11,231 nucleotides of DNA, taken from Alistipes sp. (GTDB lineage Bacteria; Bacteroidota; Bacteroidia; Bacteroidales; Rikenellaceae). Of this stretch, positions 1-6,591 are shown one piece after another. Position numbers and translations under genes: made by a program. The stretch lies in NCBI GenBank assembly GCA_022511355.1, contig JAFLRS010000053.1, forward strand, positions 1 through 11,231. The letters are read 5' to 3'. The notes beneath the pieces are model-generated. The model searched no databases and was not told the DNA's origin. It saw only the letters and a program-made list of their open reading frames with translations. The first letter of the stretch is position 1. The number at the start of each line of letters is the position of its first letter.

Positions 1-15
1 ACCGAAACTCCGATT

Positions 16-726
16 ATGAAACTGCGAGCTTCCTCGATACTCTCCGCAATAGCCGTGACCGCCGCTACGGCCGTAACTTTGGCCGTAACCACTACGGCCT
101 GTCTGCGCGGAATGGTCCCCAAAACCAACGAAAACGACATAGCCGTCGTGGTCGGCGACCTTAATGCCTACTCCTCGGCCTCGCGGCTTCAGCGATGCCG
201 ATACGAACGATACGCCGACCGCGCATCAGCCGACGGCAACCGCACCGCAGCAGGACTCTTTACGGCATTGGCCCGCTCGGAACACATTCACGAAAATGCC
301 TGCGCACGTGCCGCAGGACTGCTGAAAGCACAATGCCGGACCGTCGATGCGGCAGCCTTCGCAATCACCGACACCAAAGGCAATCTGCGCCGCAGCATCG
401 AGGAGGAACGGGCACGGCACGAGACTCAGGGCGAAGCCGTGGCCCACGCCATCGAGGCCAAAAGCTACTACACGGCACGCATTCTGATTTGGATAGACGG
501 CACCAACCGCCGTCACATAGAACTGCTCGAGAAATGTCTGCTCGCCGCCGAAAACCAACAGCCTTGCGACGGCTGCGAATACGACGTATGCCCCATGTGC
601 GGCAACGTCTACGAAGCCGACAACCGCGACGCCTACTGTCCGCTGTGCCGAACTCACAATTCGGAATTCGAGAGCTTCGGACGGCTACAATCCTACCAGA
701 CGGTGGCGGATGGCATACACGACTAA
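16..726 (+). CDS. Exported rubrerythrin-like protein (putative lipoprotein), degenerate diiron site
   Basis: 236 residues. Residues 1-28 form a signal peptide ending in TTTAC, so Cys29 is a candidate lipidation site; the lipobox is weak because it has Thr at -3. The rest resembles rubrerythrin: two helical pairs followed by a rubredoxin-like knuckle. The first helical pair ends in Glu89-x-x-His92, as in the family. The C-terminus has CPMCGN at 192-197 and CPLC at 208-211, the four metal-binding cysteines, preceded by Cys184 and Cys187. By hand alignment several diiron ligands are missing: the first glutamate is Ser56, the ExxE-type position is Arg134, and the last ExxH motif has Asn164 before His167. 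Classical rubrerythrins reduce peroxide in the cytoplasm; an exported copy with a broken centre may instead bind metal or transfer electrons, which is inference. The start is chosen because it opens the signal peptide. Only 15 bases lie upstream, so promoter and neighbour are unseen. The 3' end overlaps the convergent response-regulator gene by 42 bases. Confidence 0.8.
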   Translation: MKLRASSILSAIAVTAATAVTLAVTTTACLRGMVPKTNENDIAVVVGDLNAYSSASRLQRCRYERYADRASADGNRTAAGLFTALARSEHIHENACARAAGLLKAQCRTVDAAAFAITDTKGNLRRSIEEERARHETQGEAVAHAIEAKSYYTARILIWIDGTNRRHIELLEKCLLAAENQQPCDGCEYDVCPMCGNVYEADNRDAYCPLCRTHNSEFESFGRLQSYQTVADGIHD

Positions 727-1335
727 ACTCGCCGTATTCTTGCAACCCGTTTTTTCGAGAATCTTGGCACGGTGCGCATCGGCCGTGCGTTTGGATATGA
801 ACAGTTCGTCGGCAATCTCCTGAGTGGAGAGTCCGCGGCAGATGCCCAGCAAAACCTCCACCTCGCGCGAAGACAACTCCTCGCGCGGCGACTCCTCGGC
901 CGAACCCGCACTCTTCGATATGGAGTTCATAAGCGTGGGACTGAACCAGTCGCCGCCGGCAGCTACGGCATCGATGGCTCCGAAAACCTCGTCGATGCTC
1001 GAATCCTTCAGCAGAAAACCCTTCACGCCGGCATCGACCATGCGCGAATAGTAACCCTCCTCGCCGAACATCGACAAACAGATGATTTTAAGGTCGGGAC
1101 GCATCGACAGAGCCTCGCGCGTGGCATCGGCACCCCCCATGCGAGGCATGGCGATATCCATGAAGACCAAATCGACAGCCGTATGCGGCAGCAGCTTCAG
1201 AAACTCGTCGCCGTCGGAAGCCTCCCCCACCACGCGGTACCCCTCACGCATCGAAATAAGCTCGCGCAAACCGTTGCGGAAGAGTGCGTGGTCGTCCACC
1301 AACACTATCTTGATATCGTTTTTCTGTTCGCTCAT
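685..1335 (-). CDS. NarL/FixJ-family response regulator with LuxR-type HTH
   Basis: 216 residues, the usual length. The receiver domain spans about 8-122, with acidic residues Asp14 and Asp15, phospho-acceptor Asp60 in FMDIAMP, Ser88 at the switch position and Lys110. A linker (about 136-152) leads to a LuxR-type helix-turn-helix at about 153-212, with the typical LSSREVEVL start, GLSTQEIADELFISKRTADAHR recognition region and KTGCKN end. The reading frame can be extended 17 codons upstream, but MSEQKNDIKIVLVDD at 1335 is the natural family start and leaves a 10-base gap after the histidine kinase stop; the longer start would overlap that gene. It is very likely phosphorylated by the kinase encoded just upstream and then binds DNA as a dimer. 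Target genes cannot be read from this window. The last 14 codons overlap the convergent rubrerythrin-like gene, so neither gene has room for an independent terminator between them. Confidence 0.92.
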   Translation of the reverse strand: MSEQKNDIKIVLVDDHALFRNGLRELISMREGYRVVGEASDGDEFLKLLPHTAVDLVFMDIAMPRMGGADATREALSMRPDLKIICLSMFGEEGYYSRMVDAGVKGFLLKDSSIDEVFGAIDAVAAGGDWFSPTLMNSISKSAGSAEESPREELSSREVEVLLGICRGLSTQEIADELFISKRTADAHRAKILEKTGCKNTASLVVYAIRHRLVGL

Positions 1336-1345
1336 AATCAACCGC

Positions 1346-2317
1346 TTAATCCGTAGTCCTGTCGCTCCGCAAAGCATTCCGCACATCCACCTTTATGCCC
1401 GCACGCATACCCTTGCCGCGCTGGGCCTCCATGACCAGTTCGCCGTTAAGGTAGTCGATGCGCGAGGAGATGTTCGACAATCCCATACCCTTGTCGGCCG
1501 CCTCCGAGAGTTCGAATCCGCAGCCGTCGTCGGCATACTCCATTATCAGCATACCGTCGCCCAAAACCAGCGACAGCGCAATCGAAGAGCAGCCCGAATG
1601 TTTGAGCGAATTGTTTATCAACTCGCAGATTACGCGGTAGAAAATCACCTCCACGTCGGAGTGAAAGCGTTCCGAACGGAGATTGGTCGCGAAATCCATG
1701 CGGACGTTGTGCAGCGATACGCTCTTGTCGATAAAATTGCGCAGACCGCCCACCAAACCGAAATCCTCGAGCACCTGAGGCTGCATATTGTTCGAAATCT
1801 CGCGCAGAGAGCGTATGGCTTCGTCTATTACTCGTATCGTGTTGTCCAGCAACTCTTTCCGTTTTTCGGGGCGCTGTTCCGAAGCCAATGCCGTAAGCGA
1901 CATTTTGGCAGCCGACATCAGAGGTCCCGTGCCGTCGTGAAGCTCGCGCGCAAAACGCGAACGAGAACTCTCCTCGGTGCGCAGAATGGCCGTAAGAAGG
2001 CGTTTGTTGTACAGCTCCTGACGACGGTTCAGACGGTCGATGTATCCGAAAAGCTTGTGAGCGTACATCACCCCTATCGCCTCGCACAGCAGCACCGTTC
2101 CGCCTATGATGATGAACACGCCGTCGGCGATTTCGATATTGCCGGCGAAATGTTCGAAAAGCAGCACCAGCATCACCGACAGCAGCAGGAATCCGATAAT
2201 GAAGAGTATCCACACCGAATTGTACTTCGTCGTGCGCACCAGACGCAGGGCGAAGACCGTAGCCACGCACTGAAAGGCGATGGCGATGACCATTATTATG
2301 GTAGGAATGATTCCCAT
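1346..2317 (-). CDS. Membrane histidine kinase, HisKA_3/DegS-NarX type, no extracytoplasmic sensor domain
   Basis: 323 residues. Three hydrophobic segments lie at about 3-24, 36-54 and 65-85 with very short loops, so no periplasmic sensor domain is visible. A helical linker (about 90-118) leads to the dimerisation and phosphoacceptor region, RFARELHDGTGP, with His127 as the predicted phosphorylation site. The ATPase domain follows: N-box CELINNSLKHSG (231-242), G1 box DDGCGFE (263-269) and G2 box KGMGLSNISSR (276-286). This is the architecture of kinases that partner NarL/FixJ regulators, and such a regulator is the next gene, 10 bases downstream. The start ATG lies 4 bases after the surE stop, so the kinase is translated from the surE message. 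With no sensor domain, the signal is probably sensed in the membrane or in the cytoplasm, possibly through an accessory protein. The signal is unknown. Confidence 0.92.
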   Translation of the reverse strand: MGIIPTIIMVIAIAFQCVATVFALRLVRTTKYNSVWILFIIGFLLLSVMLVLLFEHFAGNIEIADGVFIIIGGTVLLCEAIGVMYAHKLFGYIDRLNRRQELYNKRLLTAILRTEESSRSRFARELHDGTGPLMSAAKMSLTALASEQRPEKRKELLDNTIRVIDEAIRSLREISNNMQPQVLEDFGLVGGLRNFIDKSVSLHNVRMDFATNLRSERFHSDVEVIFYRVICELINNSLKHSGCSSIALSLVLGDGMLIMEYADDGCGFELSEAADKGMGLSNISSRIDYLNGELVMEAQRGKGMRAGIKVDVRNALRSDRTTD

Positions 2318-2321
2318 TGCG

Positions 2322-3110
2322 CTACTGCTGAGTATCGTCGGCGAGCATCTGCTCCACGGCCGCCAGATTGCGGTAATCGGTCATATCGACCTGCACCGGC
2401 ACCACCGACACATACTTTTCCTCCAAAGCCCGTTCGTCGGTGTCGTCGGCTTCGGGTTCGTGGTTCGAAAAGGCGCCCGTAAGCCAGAAGTATTCGCGGT
2501 CGTGCGGGTCGCGGCAGGAGACGAACGATTCGCGCCAGAATCCGCGCGCCTGACGGCACACCTTCACTCCGCGAATCTCCTCGGGACGCGCCACCGGAAC
2601 ATTCACATTCAGACACAACTGCGTCTGCAACGGACGCTCCAGCACCGCCCTTATGATGCGCTCGCCATAGAGCATAGCCGCTTCGAAATCGGCATCGGCA
2701 TCATGGTCGGTAAGCGAAAGCCCCACCGACGGACATCCGTAGAAACTGCCCTCGATTGCAGCCCCCATCGTCCCCGAATAGAGTACGTTCACCGCCGAAT
2801 TGGAACCGTGATTTATGCCCGAAAGCACCAAATCGATTTTGCGGTCGAGAAGCAGATGGTCGAAAGCCATCTTCACGCAATCGACAGGCGTACCCGACAA
2901 ACCGTAGACATGAAGCCCCTCCTCCTTGCGCAAGGTCTTGAGATAGAGCGGTTCGTATATCGTAAAAGCCTGACTCTTGCCGCTTTGCGGAGTCATGGGT
3001 GCAACAGCCACCACCTCCCCGAACCGACGGGCAAGCGTTATCGCCGCCTCGAAACCCTTCGAAGCATAACTGTCGTCGTTGGTTACAAAAATCAATCTTT
3101 CGCGTTTCAT
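2322..3110 (-). CDS. surE: 5'/3'-nucleotidase SurE
   Basis: 262 residues, typical of the family. SurE removes the phosphate from nucleoside monophosphates in the cytoplasm with a divalent metal ion, and is linked to stationary-phase survival in other bacteria. The N-terminal motif FVTNDDSYASKG carries the metal-binding Asp12 and Asp13; the usual NDDG is NDDS here. Further family signatures are the PQSGKS loop with Ser43, LSGTPVDCVK (71-80), and SGINHGSN (97-104) with Asn100 as a metal ligand, followed by YSGTMGAAIEG. The frame is open back to a TTG codon at 3119, but that codon is part of a promoter -7 box, so the ATG at 3110 is the sensible start. surE is the first gene of a run with a histidine kinase (4-base gap) and a response regulator, an unusual partner set for a nucleotidase. 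Confidence 0.95.
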   Translation of the reverse strand: MKRERLIFVTNDDSYASKGFEAAITLARRFGEVVAVAPMTPQSGKSQAFTIYEPLYLKTLRKEEGLHVYGLSGTPVDCVKMAFDHLLLDRKIDLVLSGINHGSNSAVNVLYSGTMGAAIEGSFYGCPSVGLSLTDHDADADFEAAMLYGERIIRAVLERPLQTQLCLNVNVPVARPEEIRGVKVCRQARGFWRESFVSCRDPHDREYFWLTGAFSNHEPEADDTDERALEEKYVSVVPVQVDMTDYRNLAAVEQMLADDTQQ

Positions 3111-3116
3111 ACCCCA

Positions 3117-3124
3117 CAAAGATA
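3117..3124 (-). promoter_or_regulatory. Bacteroidetes -7 promoter box for the surE operon
   Basis: Reading the minus strand, positions 3124 to 3117 spell TATCTTTG, a perfect match to the Bacteroidetes primary-sigma -7 consensus TAnnTTTG. No TTTG is visible 19-22 bases upstream. Transcription would begin only a few bases before the surE ATG at 3110, giving a nearly leaderless message. Confidence 0.6.
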
Positions 3125-3138
3125 GAAATTTTCATCCG

Positions 3139-3153
3139 AAAAGAGCCTCTTTT
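3139..3153. repeat. Perfect 7-bp inverted repeat in the divergent promoter region (possible operator)
   Basis: AAAAGAG-C-CTCTTTT is a perfect palindrome with one central base. It lies between the surE -7 box (3117-3124) and the plus-strand -7 box (3178-3185), and its right end overlaps the candidate -33 TTTG of the plus-strand promoter. Its size and place suit a binding site for a dimeric regulator. It has no U-run placement of a terminator and the flanking genes run away from it. Operator function is inference. Confidence 0.4.
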
Positions 3154-3185
3154 GCAACGGATTTCCGCAAAAATTCATACCTTTG
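3151..3185 (+). promoter_or_regulatory. Bacteroidetes-type promoter for the GNAT-gcvT-ftsY-rimO operon
   Basis: TACCTTTG at 3178-3185 matches the -7 consensus TAnnTTTG exactly. TTTG at 3151-3154 is a candidate -33 box, 23 bases upstream, slightly longer than the usual spacing of about 19-21. Transcription would start near 3190, leaving a short AT-rich leader of about 24 bases before the ATG at 3214 and no Shine-Dalgarno sequence, as is normal in this phylum. Confidence 0.65.
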
Positions 3186-3213
3186 TCTAATTAAAGAGTT
3201 TTAACCACGAATT

Positions 3214-4464
3214 ATGAATAATTCCAACTATACACTCAAAGAGGTCCGCACGGTCAGCGACGAAAAAGAGTTCCTCGAACTGCCCAAGCGGCTCTATCGC
3301 AACGAACCCAACTGGGTTTGTCCGCTCGACGACGACATACGCAACGTATTCGACCCCGCAAAGAACAAAAAATTCCAAAACGGCGAAGCCGTGCGCTGGC
3401 TCGCAATCGCCGCCGACGGACACACCGCCGGACGCATAGCGGCATTCTACAACACCGAATCGGCGGCAATCGAGGAGCAGCCCACGGGCGGCTGCGGATT
3501 CTTCGAAGCCGAAAACAATCAGGAGGTCGCCAATCTGCTTTTCGACGCCGCGCGCGACTGGCTCGCCTCGAAAGGCATGGAGGCCATGGACGGACCCGTA
3601 AACTTCGGTTCGCGCGATTCGTGGTGGGGAGTTCTGGTCGAGGGTTTTGAATACACACCACTCTACGCCAACCCCTACAACTTCCCCTACTACAAAGAAC
3701 TGTTCGAAAATTACGGCTTTCAGAACTATTTCAATCAGTTCTCCTACGTGTGGAACATCGGTCGCGACGCCATGAACGAACGCGTATACGGCCGCGCAGA
3801 GCGTATAATGAACACCCCCGGCTACACATTCTCCACAATCGACATGAACGATTTGGAAGGCGCCGCCGAAAACGTAAGGCAAATCTACAACAAGGCGTGG
3901 GCTTTGTTCCCGGGCGTGAAACCCATGTCCGAAGCCGACGTGCAGCACATGATGCACACCCTCAAACCCATCATCGACCCCGACCTCATCTACTTCGCCC
4001 ACTTCAACGGTCAGCCCGTCGGATTCTTCGTGATGGTCCCCGACCTCAACCGCATAATCGGACCCTTCAACGGCCGTTTCGGATTGTGGCAGAAACTGCA
4101 GCTCATGTGGAAACTGAAGGTCAATCGCAGCTGCGACCGCATATTCGGAATAATCTTCGGAATCGCTCCCGAATACCACGGCAAAGGCATCGAATCGGGA
4201 ATATTCCTCTACATCTACAAGAACTTCTTCGCCAATCCGCAACGCAAACGCAAATTCCCCTACAAGAGTTTCGAATTTGCGTGGATAGGCGACTTCAATC
4301 CCGTAATGAACCGTATGATAGTCAACTACGTGGGCGCCTCGAAACACAAGATGCACACCACCTATCGCTATCTGTTCGACCGCACCAAAGAGTTCAAACG
4401 CTGTCCGCGTTTGGATATGATACGCCCCGAAACAGCAGCGCAAACAACCGCAAATCAACAATAA
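3214..4464 (+). CDS. GNAT-fold acyltransferase-like protein of unknown substrate
   Basis: 416 residues. It resembles a family widespread in Bacteroidetes that is annotated only as hypothetical or N-acetyltransferase-like. The N-terminal part has the family pattern LPKRLYRNEPNWVCPL (23-38), a DDDIRNVFDP segment and then RWLAIAADGHTAGRIAAFYN (61-80). A second part from about 205 onwards looks like an acyl-CoA N-acyltransferase domain: FNGQPVGFFVMVPDLN (264-279), then IAPEYHGKGIESG (317-329), where Y-H-G-K-G fits the acyl-CoA pyrophosphate-binding motif R/QxxGxG of GNAT proteins. There is no signal peptide or clear membrane helix. It is the first gene of an operon with gcvT (16-base gap), ftsY and rimO. 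The substrate is not known; amine acylation of a lipid, peptide or small molecule are all possible and none is supported directly. The start ATG follows a good promoter and an AT-rich leader. Confidence 0.8.
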   Translation: MNNSNYTLKEVRTVSDEKEFLELPKRLYRNEPNWVCPLDDDIRNVFDPAKNKKFQNGEAVRWLAIAADGHTAGRIAAFYNTESAAIEEQPTGGCGFFEAENNQEVANLLFDAARDWLASKGMEAMDGPVNFGSRDSWWGVLVEGFEYTPLYANPYNFPYYKELFENYGFQNYFNQFSYVWNIGRDAMNERVYGRAERIMNTPGYTFSTIDMNDLEGAAENVRQIYNKAWALFPGVKPMSEADVQHMMHTLKPIIDPDLIYFAHFNGQPVGFFVMVPDLNRIIGPFNGRFGLWQKLQLMWKLKVNRSCDRIFGIIFGIAPEYHGKGIESGIFLYIYKNFFANPQRKRKFPYKSFEFAWIGDFNPVMNRMIVNYVGASKHKMHTTYRYLFDRTKEFKRCPRLDMIRPETAAQTTANQQ

Positions 4465-4480
4465 ACCACCATACAAAACT

Positions 4481-5581
4481 ATGAAAACCACCGCTTTTAC
4501 AAAGTATCACAGAGCAAACGGAGCCAAAATGGCGGAATTCGCAGGCTACGATATGCCTATCGAATTCACCGGCATCAATGACGAACACGCAACCGTGCGC
4601 AACGGCGCAGGCGTATTCGACGTAAGCCACATGGGCGAAATATGGGTGAAAGGACCCAATGCCCTCGCGCTCCTGCAGCACATAACCACCAACGACGTGT
4701 CGAAACTCTACGACGGCAAAGCTCAGTATTCGTGTATGCCCAACGGCAAGGGCGGCATCGTCGATGACATACTCATCTACCGCATCGACGAACACACCTA
4801 TATGCTCTGCGTCAATGCGGCCAATGTGGAAAAGGATTGGGCGCACATCGTCGAGCAGGGCAAGGCTTTCGGCATGGAGACCGGACACGGAAAAGAACTT
4901 TACAACGCTTCGGATGAAATCGCACAGCTCGCGGTTCAGGGTCCGCTGGCCATGAAAATCGTGCAGAAAATGTGCGACGAACCGGTCGAAAATATGGAGT
5001 ACTACACCTTCCGCAAAACGAAGGTCGCAGGTTGCAACGCCATTCTTTCGGCTACGGGCTACACCGGTTCGGGCGGATGCGAAATCTACATCGCCAACGA
5101 AGATGCCGACAAGCTCTGGAAAGCTCTGTGGGAGGCCGGCGAAGAGTACGGACTCAAAAACATAGGACTCGGCGCACGCGACACACTCCGTCTCGAAAAG
5201 GGTTTCTGCCTCTACGGCAACGACATCGACGACACTACATCGCCCATCGAAGCTGGTCTGGGCTGGATTACCAAGTTCGCCGAGGGCAAGGAGTTCATCG
5301 ACCGCGCGCTGCTCGAGAAGCAGAAGGTCGAAGGCGTAACACGCAAACTCATAGGATTCAAAATGACGGAACGCGGCGTTCCCCGTCACGGCTATGAAAT
5401 CGCCGATGCCGAAGGCAACATCATAGGTCATGTGACTTCGGGAACCATGTCGCCCACGCTCAAGCAGGGAATAGGACTCGGATATGTTTCCGCCGGTCAT
5501 GCAGCCGCAGGGAGCGAAATAGCAATCGTCATCCGCGACCGCCGCATCAAGGCCGAAGTGGTCAAATTCCCGTTCGTTTAA
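4481..5581 (+). CDS. gcvT: Glycine cleavage system T-protein (aminomethyltransferase)
   Basis: 366 residues, the normal length. It transfers the methylene group from the aminomethyl-lipoyl arm of H-protein to tetrahydrofolate, releasing ammonia, in the cytoplasm. Family signatures run the full length: FAGYDMPIEF (20-29), GVFDVSHMGE (44-53), QYSCMPNGKGGIVDD (82-96) with the catalytic-region aspartates 95 and 96, LCVNAANVEKDW (109-120), the ATGYTGSGGCE segment, and ARDTLRLEKGFCLYGNDID. The C-terminal barrel follows, with the characteristic VTSGTMSPTLKQGIGLGYV. The partner genes for H-protein and P-protein are not in this window, so the system is encoded at dispersed loci. The gene sits 16 bases after the GNAT-like gene and 12 bases before ftsY, so it is co-transcribed with them. 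No truncation or frameshift is visible. Confidence 0.97.
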   Translation: MKTTAFTKYHRANGAKMAEFAGYDMPIEFTGINDEHATVRNGAGVFDVSHMGEIWVKGPNALALLQHITTNDVSKLYDGKAQYSCMPNGKGGIVDDILIYRIDEHTYMLCVNAANVEKDWAHIVEQGKAFGMETGHGKELYNASDEIAQLAVQGPLAMKIVQKMCDEPVENMEYYTFRKTKVAGCNAILSATGYTGSGGCEIYIANEDADKLWKALWEAGEEYGLKNIGLGARDTLRLEKGFCLYGNDIDDTTSPIEAGLGWITKFAEGKEFIDRALLEKQKVEGVTRKLIGFKMTERGVPRHGYEIADAEGNIIGHVTSGTMSPTLKQGIGLGYVSAGHAAAGSEIAIVIRDRRIKAEVVKFPFV

Positions 5582-5593
5582 TCTCGGATTGAA

Positions 5594-6586
5594 ATGGCAT
5601 TTTTCGGACTATTCGGTAAAAAAGAGCAACAGCAGCCGCTCTCCGAAGCGGAGCAACAGCAGCAGAAAGAGGAACTGAACGCAGGTCTCGAAAAGACCAA
5701 AAGCGGACTCTTCTCCAAATTGGCGCGGGCCGTCGCGGGCCGTTCGACGGTCGATGCGGAGGTGCTCGACCAACTGGAGGAGGTACTCATAACCTCGGAT
5801 GTGGGTGTCGAGACCACGGTGAAAATCATCGAGGCCATCGAGGAGCGGGTCGCACGCGACAAATACATGAACACCGCCGAATTGCAGAATATTCTGCGCG
5901 ACGAGATAGGCCGTCTGATGGAGGAGGCCGAAGGCGATGACGATGCTTTCGGACTCGAAGTCCGCGAGGGTGTGCCTTACGTCGTAATGGTCGTGGGCGT
6001 GAACGGCGCGGGCAAAACCACCACCATAGGCAAACTCGCGGCTCAGCTGACACGCGCCGGAAAGAGAGTCTACATCGGAGCCGCCGACACCTTCCGTGCC
6101 GCAGCCATCGATCAGCTTGCCGTATGGGCCGAACGTGCCGGAGCCGTAATGATTCGTCAGGATATGGGCTCCGACCCCGCCTCCGTAGCCTTCGACACAC
6201 TCAAATCGGCCGTCGCCAACAATGCCGACGTCGTTCTTATCGACACCGCAGGACGACTCCACAACAAAATAGGTCTTATGAACGAACTTACCAAAATCCG
6301 CAACGTAATGGCCAAAGTAATACCCGACGCCCCTCATGACGTAATGCTGGTTTTGGACGGTTCGACCGGTCAGAATGCATTCGAGCAGGCAAAGCAGTTC
6401 ACGCAGGCCACCAAAGTGACTTCACTCACCGTCACTAAACTCGACGGTACGGCCAAAGGCGGAGTGGTTATCGGTATCAGCGACCGCTTCCGCATTCCGG
6501 TGCGCTACATAGGCATCGGCGAGGGTGTGGACCAGCTGCGGCGATTCGACCGCAAAGATTTCGTGGCGGCACTCTTCGGCGAATAG
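5594..6586 (+). CDS. ftsY: Signal recognition particle receptor FtsY
   Basis: 330 residues. FtsY is the membrane-associated SRP-receptor GTPase that docks ribosome-Ffh complexes at the Sec translocon. It has a short, Gln/Glu-rich N-terminus that begins with MAFFGLFGKK, a likely amphipathic membrane-targeting helix, in place of the long acidic A domain of E. coli. The N domain is about 30-110 and the G domain follows: P-loop GVNGAGKTT (135-143), DTFRAAAIDQL (165-175), DTAGR (217-221), TKLDG (281-285) and GIGEGVDQL (307-315). These motifs and the ending DRKDFVAALFG are diagnostic for FtsY over Ffh, which carries a methionine-rich M domain. Start ATG lies 12 bases after the gcvT stop. The next gene, rimO, follows after 5 bases, and the ftsY-rimO pair is, from memory, common in Bacteroidetes. 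Confidence 0.97.
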   Translation: MAFFGLFGKKEQQQPLSEAEQQQQKEELNAGLEKTKSGLFSKLARAVAGRSTVDAEVLDQLEEVLITSDVGVETTVKIIEAIEERVARDKYMNTAELQNILRDEIGRLMEEAEGDDDAFGLEVREGVPYVVMVVGVNGAGKTTTIGKLAAQLTRAGKRVYIGAADTFRAAAIDQLAVWAERAGAVMIRQDMGSDPASVAFDTLKSAVANNADVVLIDTAGRLHNKIGLMNELTKIRNVMAKVIPDAPHDVMLVLDGSTGQNAFEQAKQFTQATKVTSLTVTKLDGTAKGGVVIGISDRFRIPVRYIGIGEGVDQLRRFDRKDFVAALFGE

Positions 6587-6591
6587 TACAG

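Noticed and set aside
720..760. A possible terminator after the rubrerythrin-like gene (T-run at 749-754)
   Set aside because: Only a weak GGCG/CGCC pairing with a long loop precedes the T-run, so a real hairpin is not supported.
1082..2482. A 466-codon plus-strand open frame across the response regulator, kinase and surE
   Set aside because: It is His/Arg-rich with no domain and crosses three certain minus-strand genes.
3187..4491. A 434-codon open frame on the minus strand, opposite the GNAT-like gene
   Set aside because: It is an antisense shadow caused by the strong G/C-ending codon bias of the real gene, which rarely produces stops on the opposite strand. Its protein is Val/Phe/Glu/Gly-rich with no recognisable domain, and the plus-strand gene has a promoter and clear family motifs.
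4394..5500. A 368-codon minus-strand open frame opposite gcvT
   Set aside because: gcvT is certain from motifs over its full length; the antisense frame has low-complexity composition and no start context.
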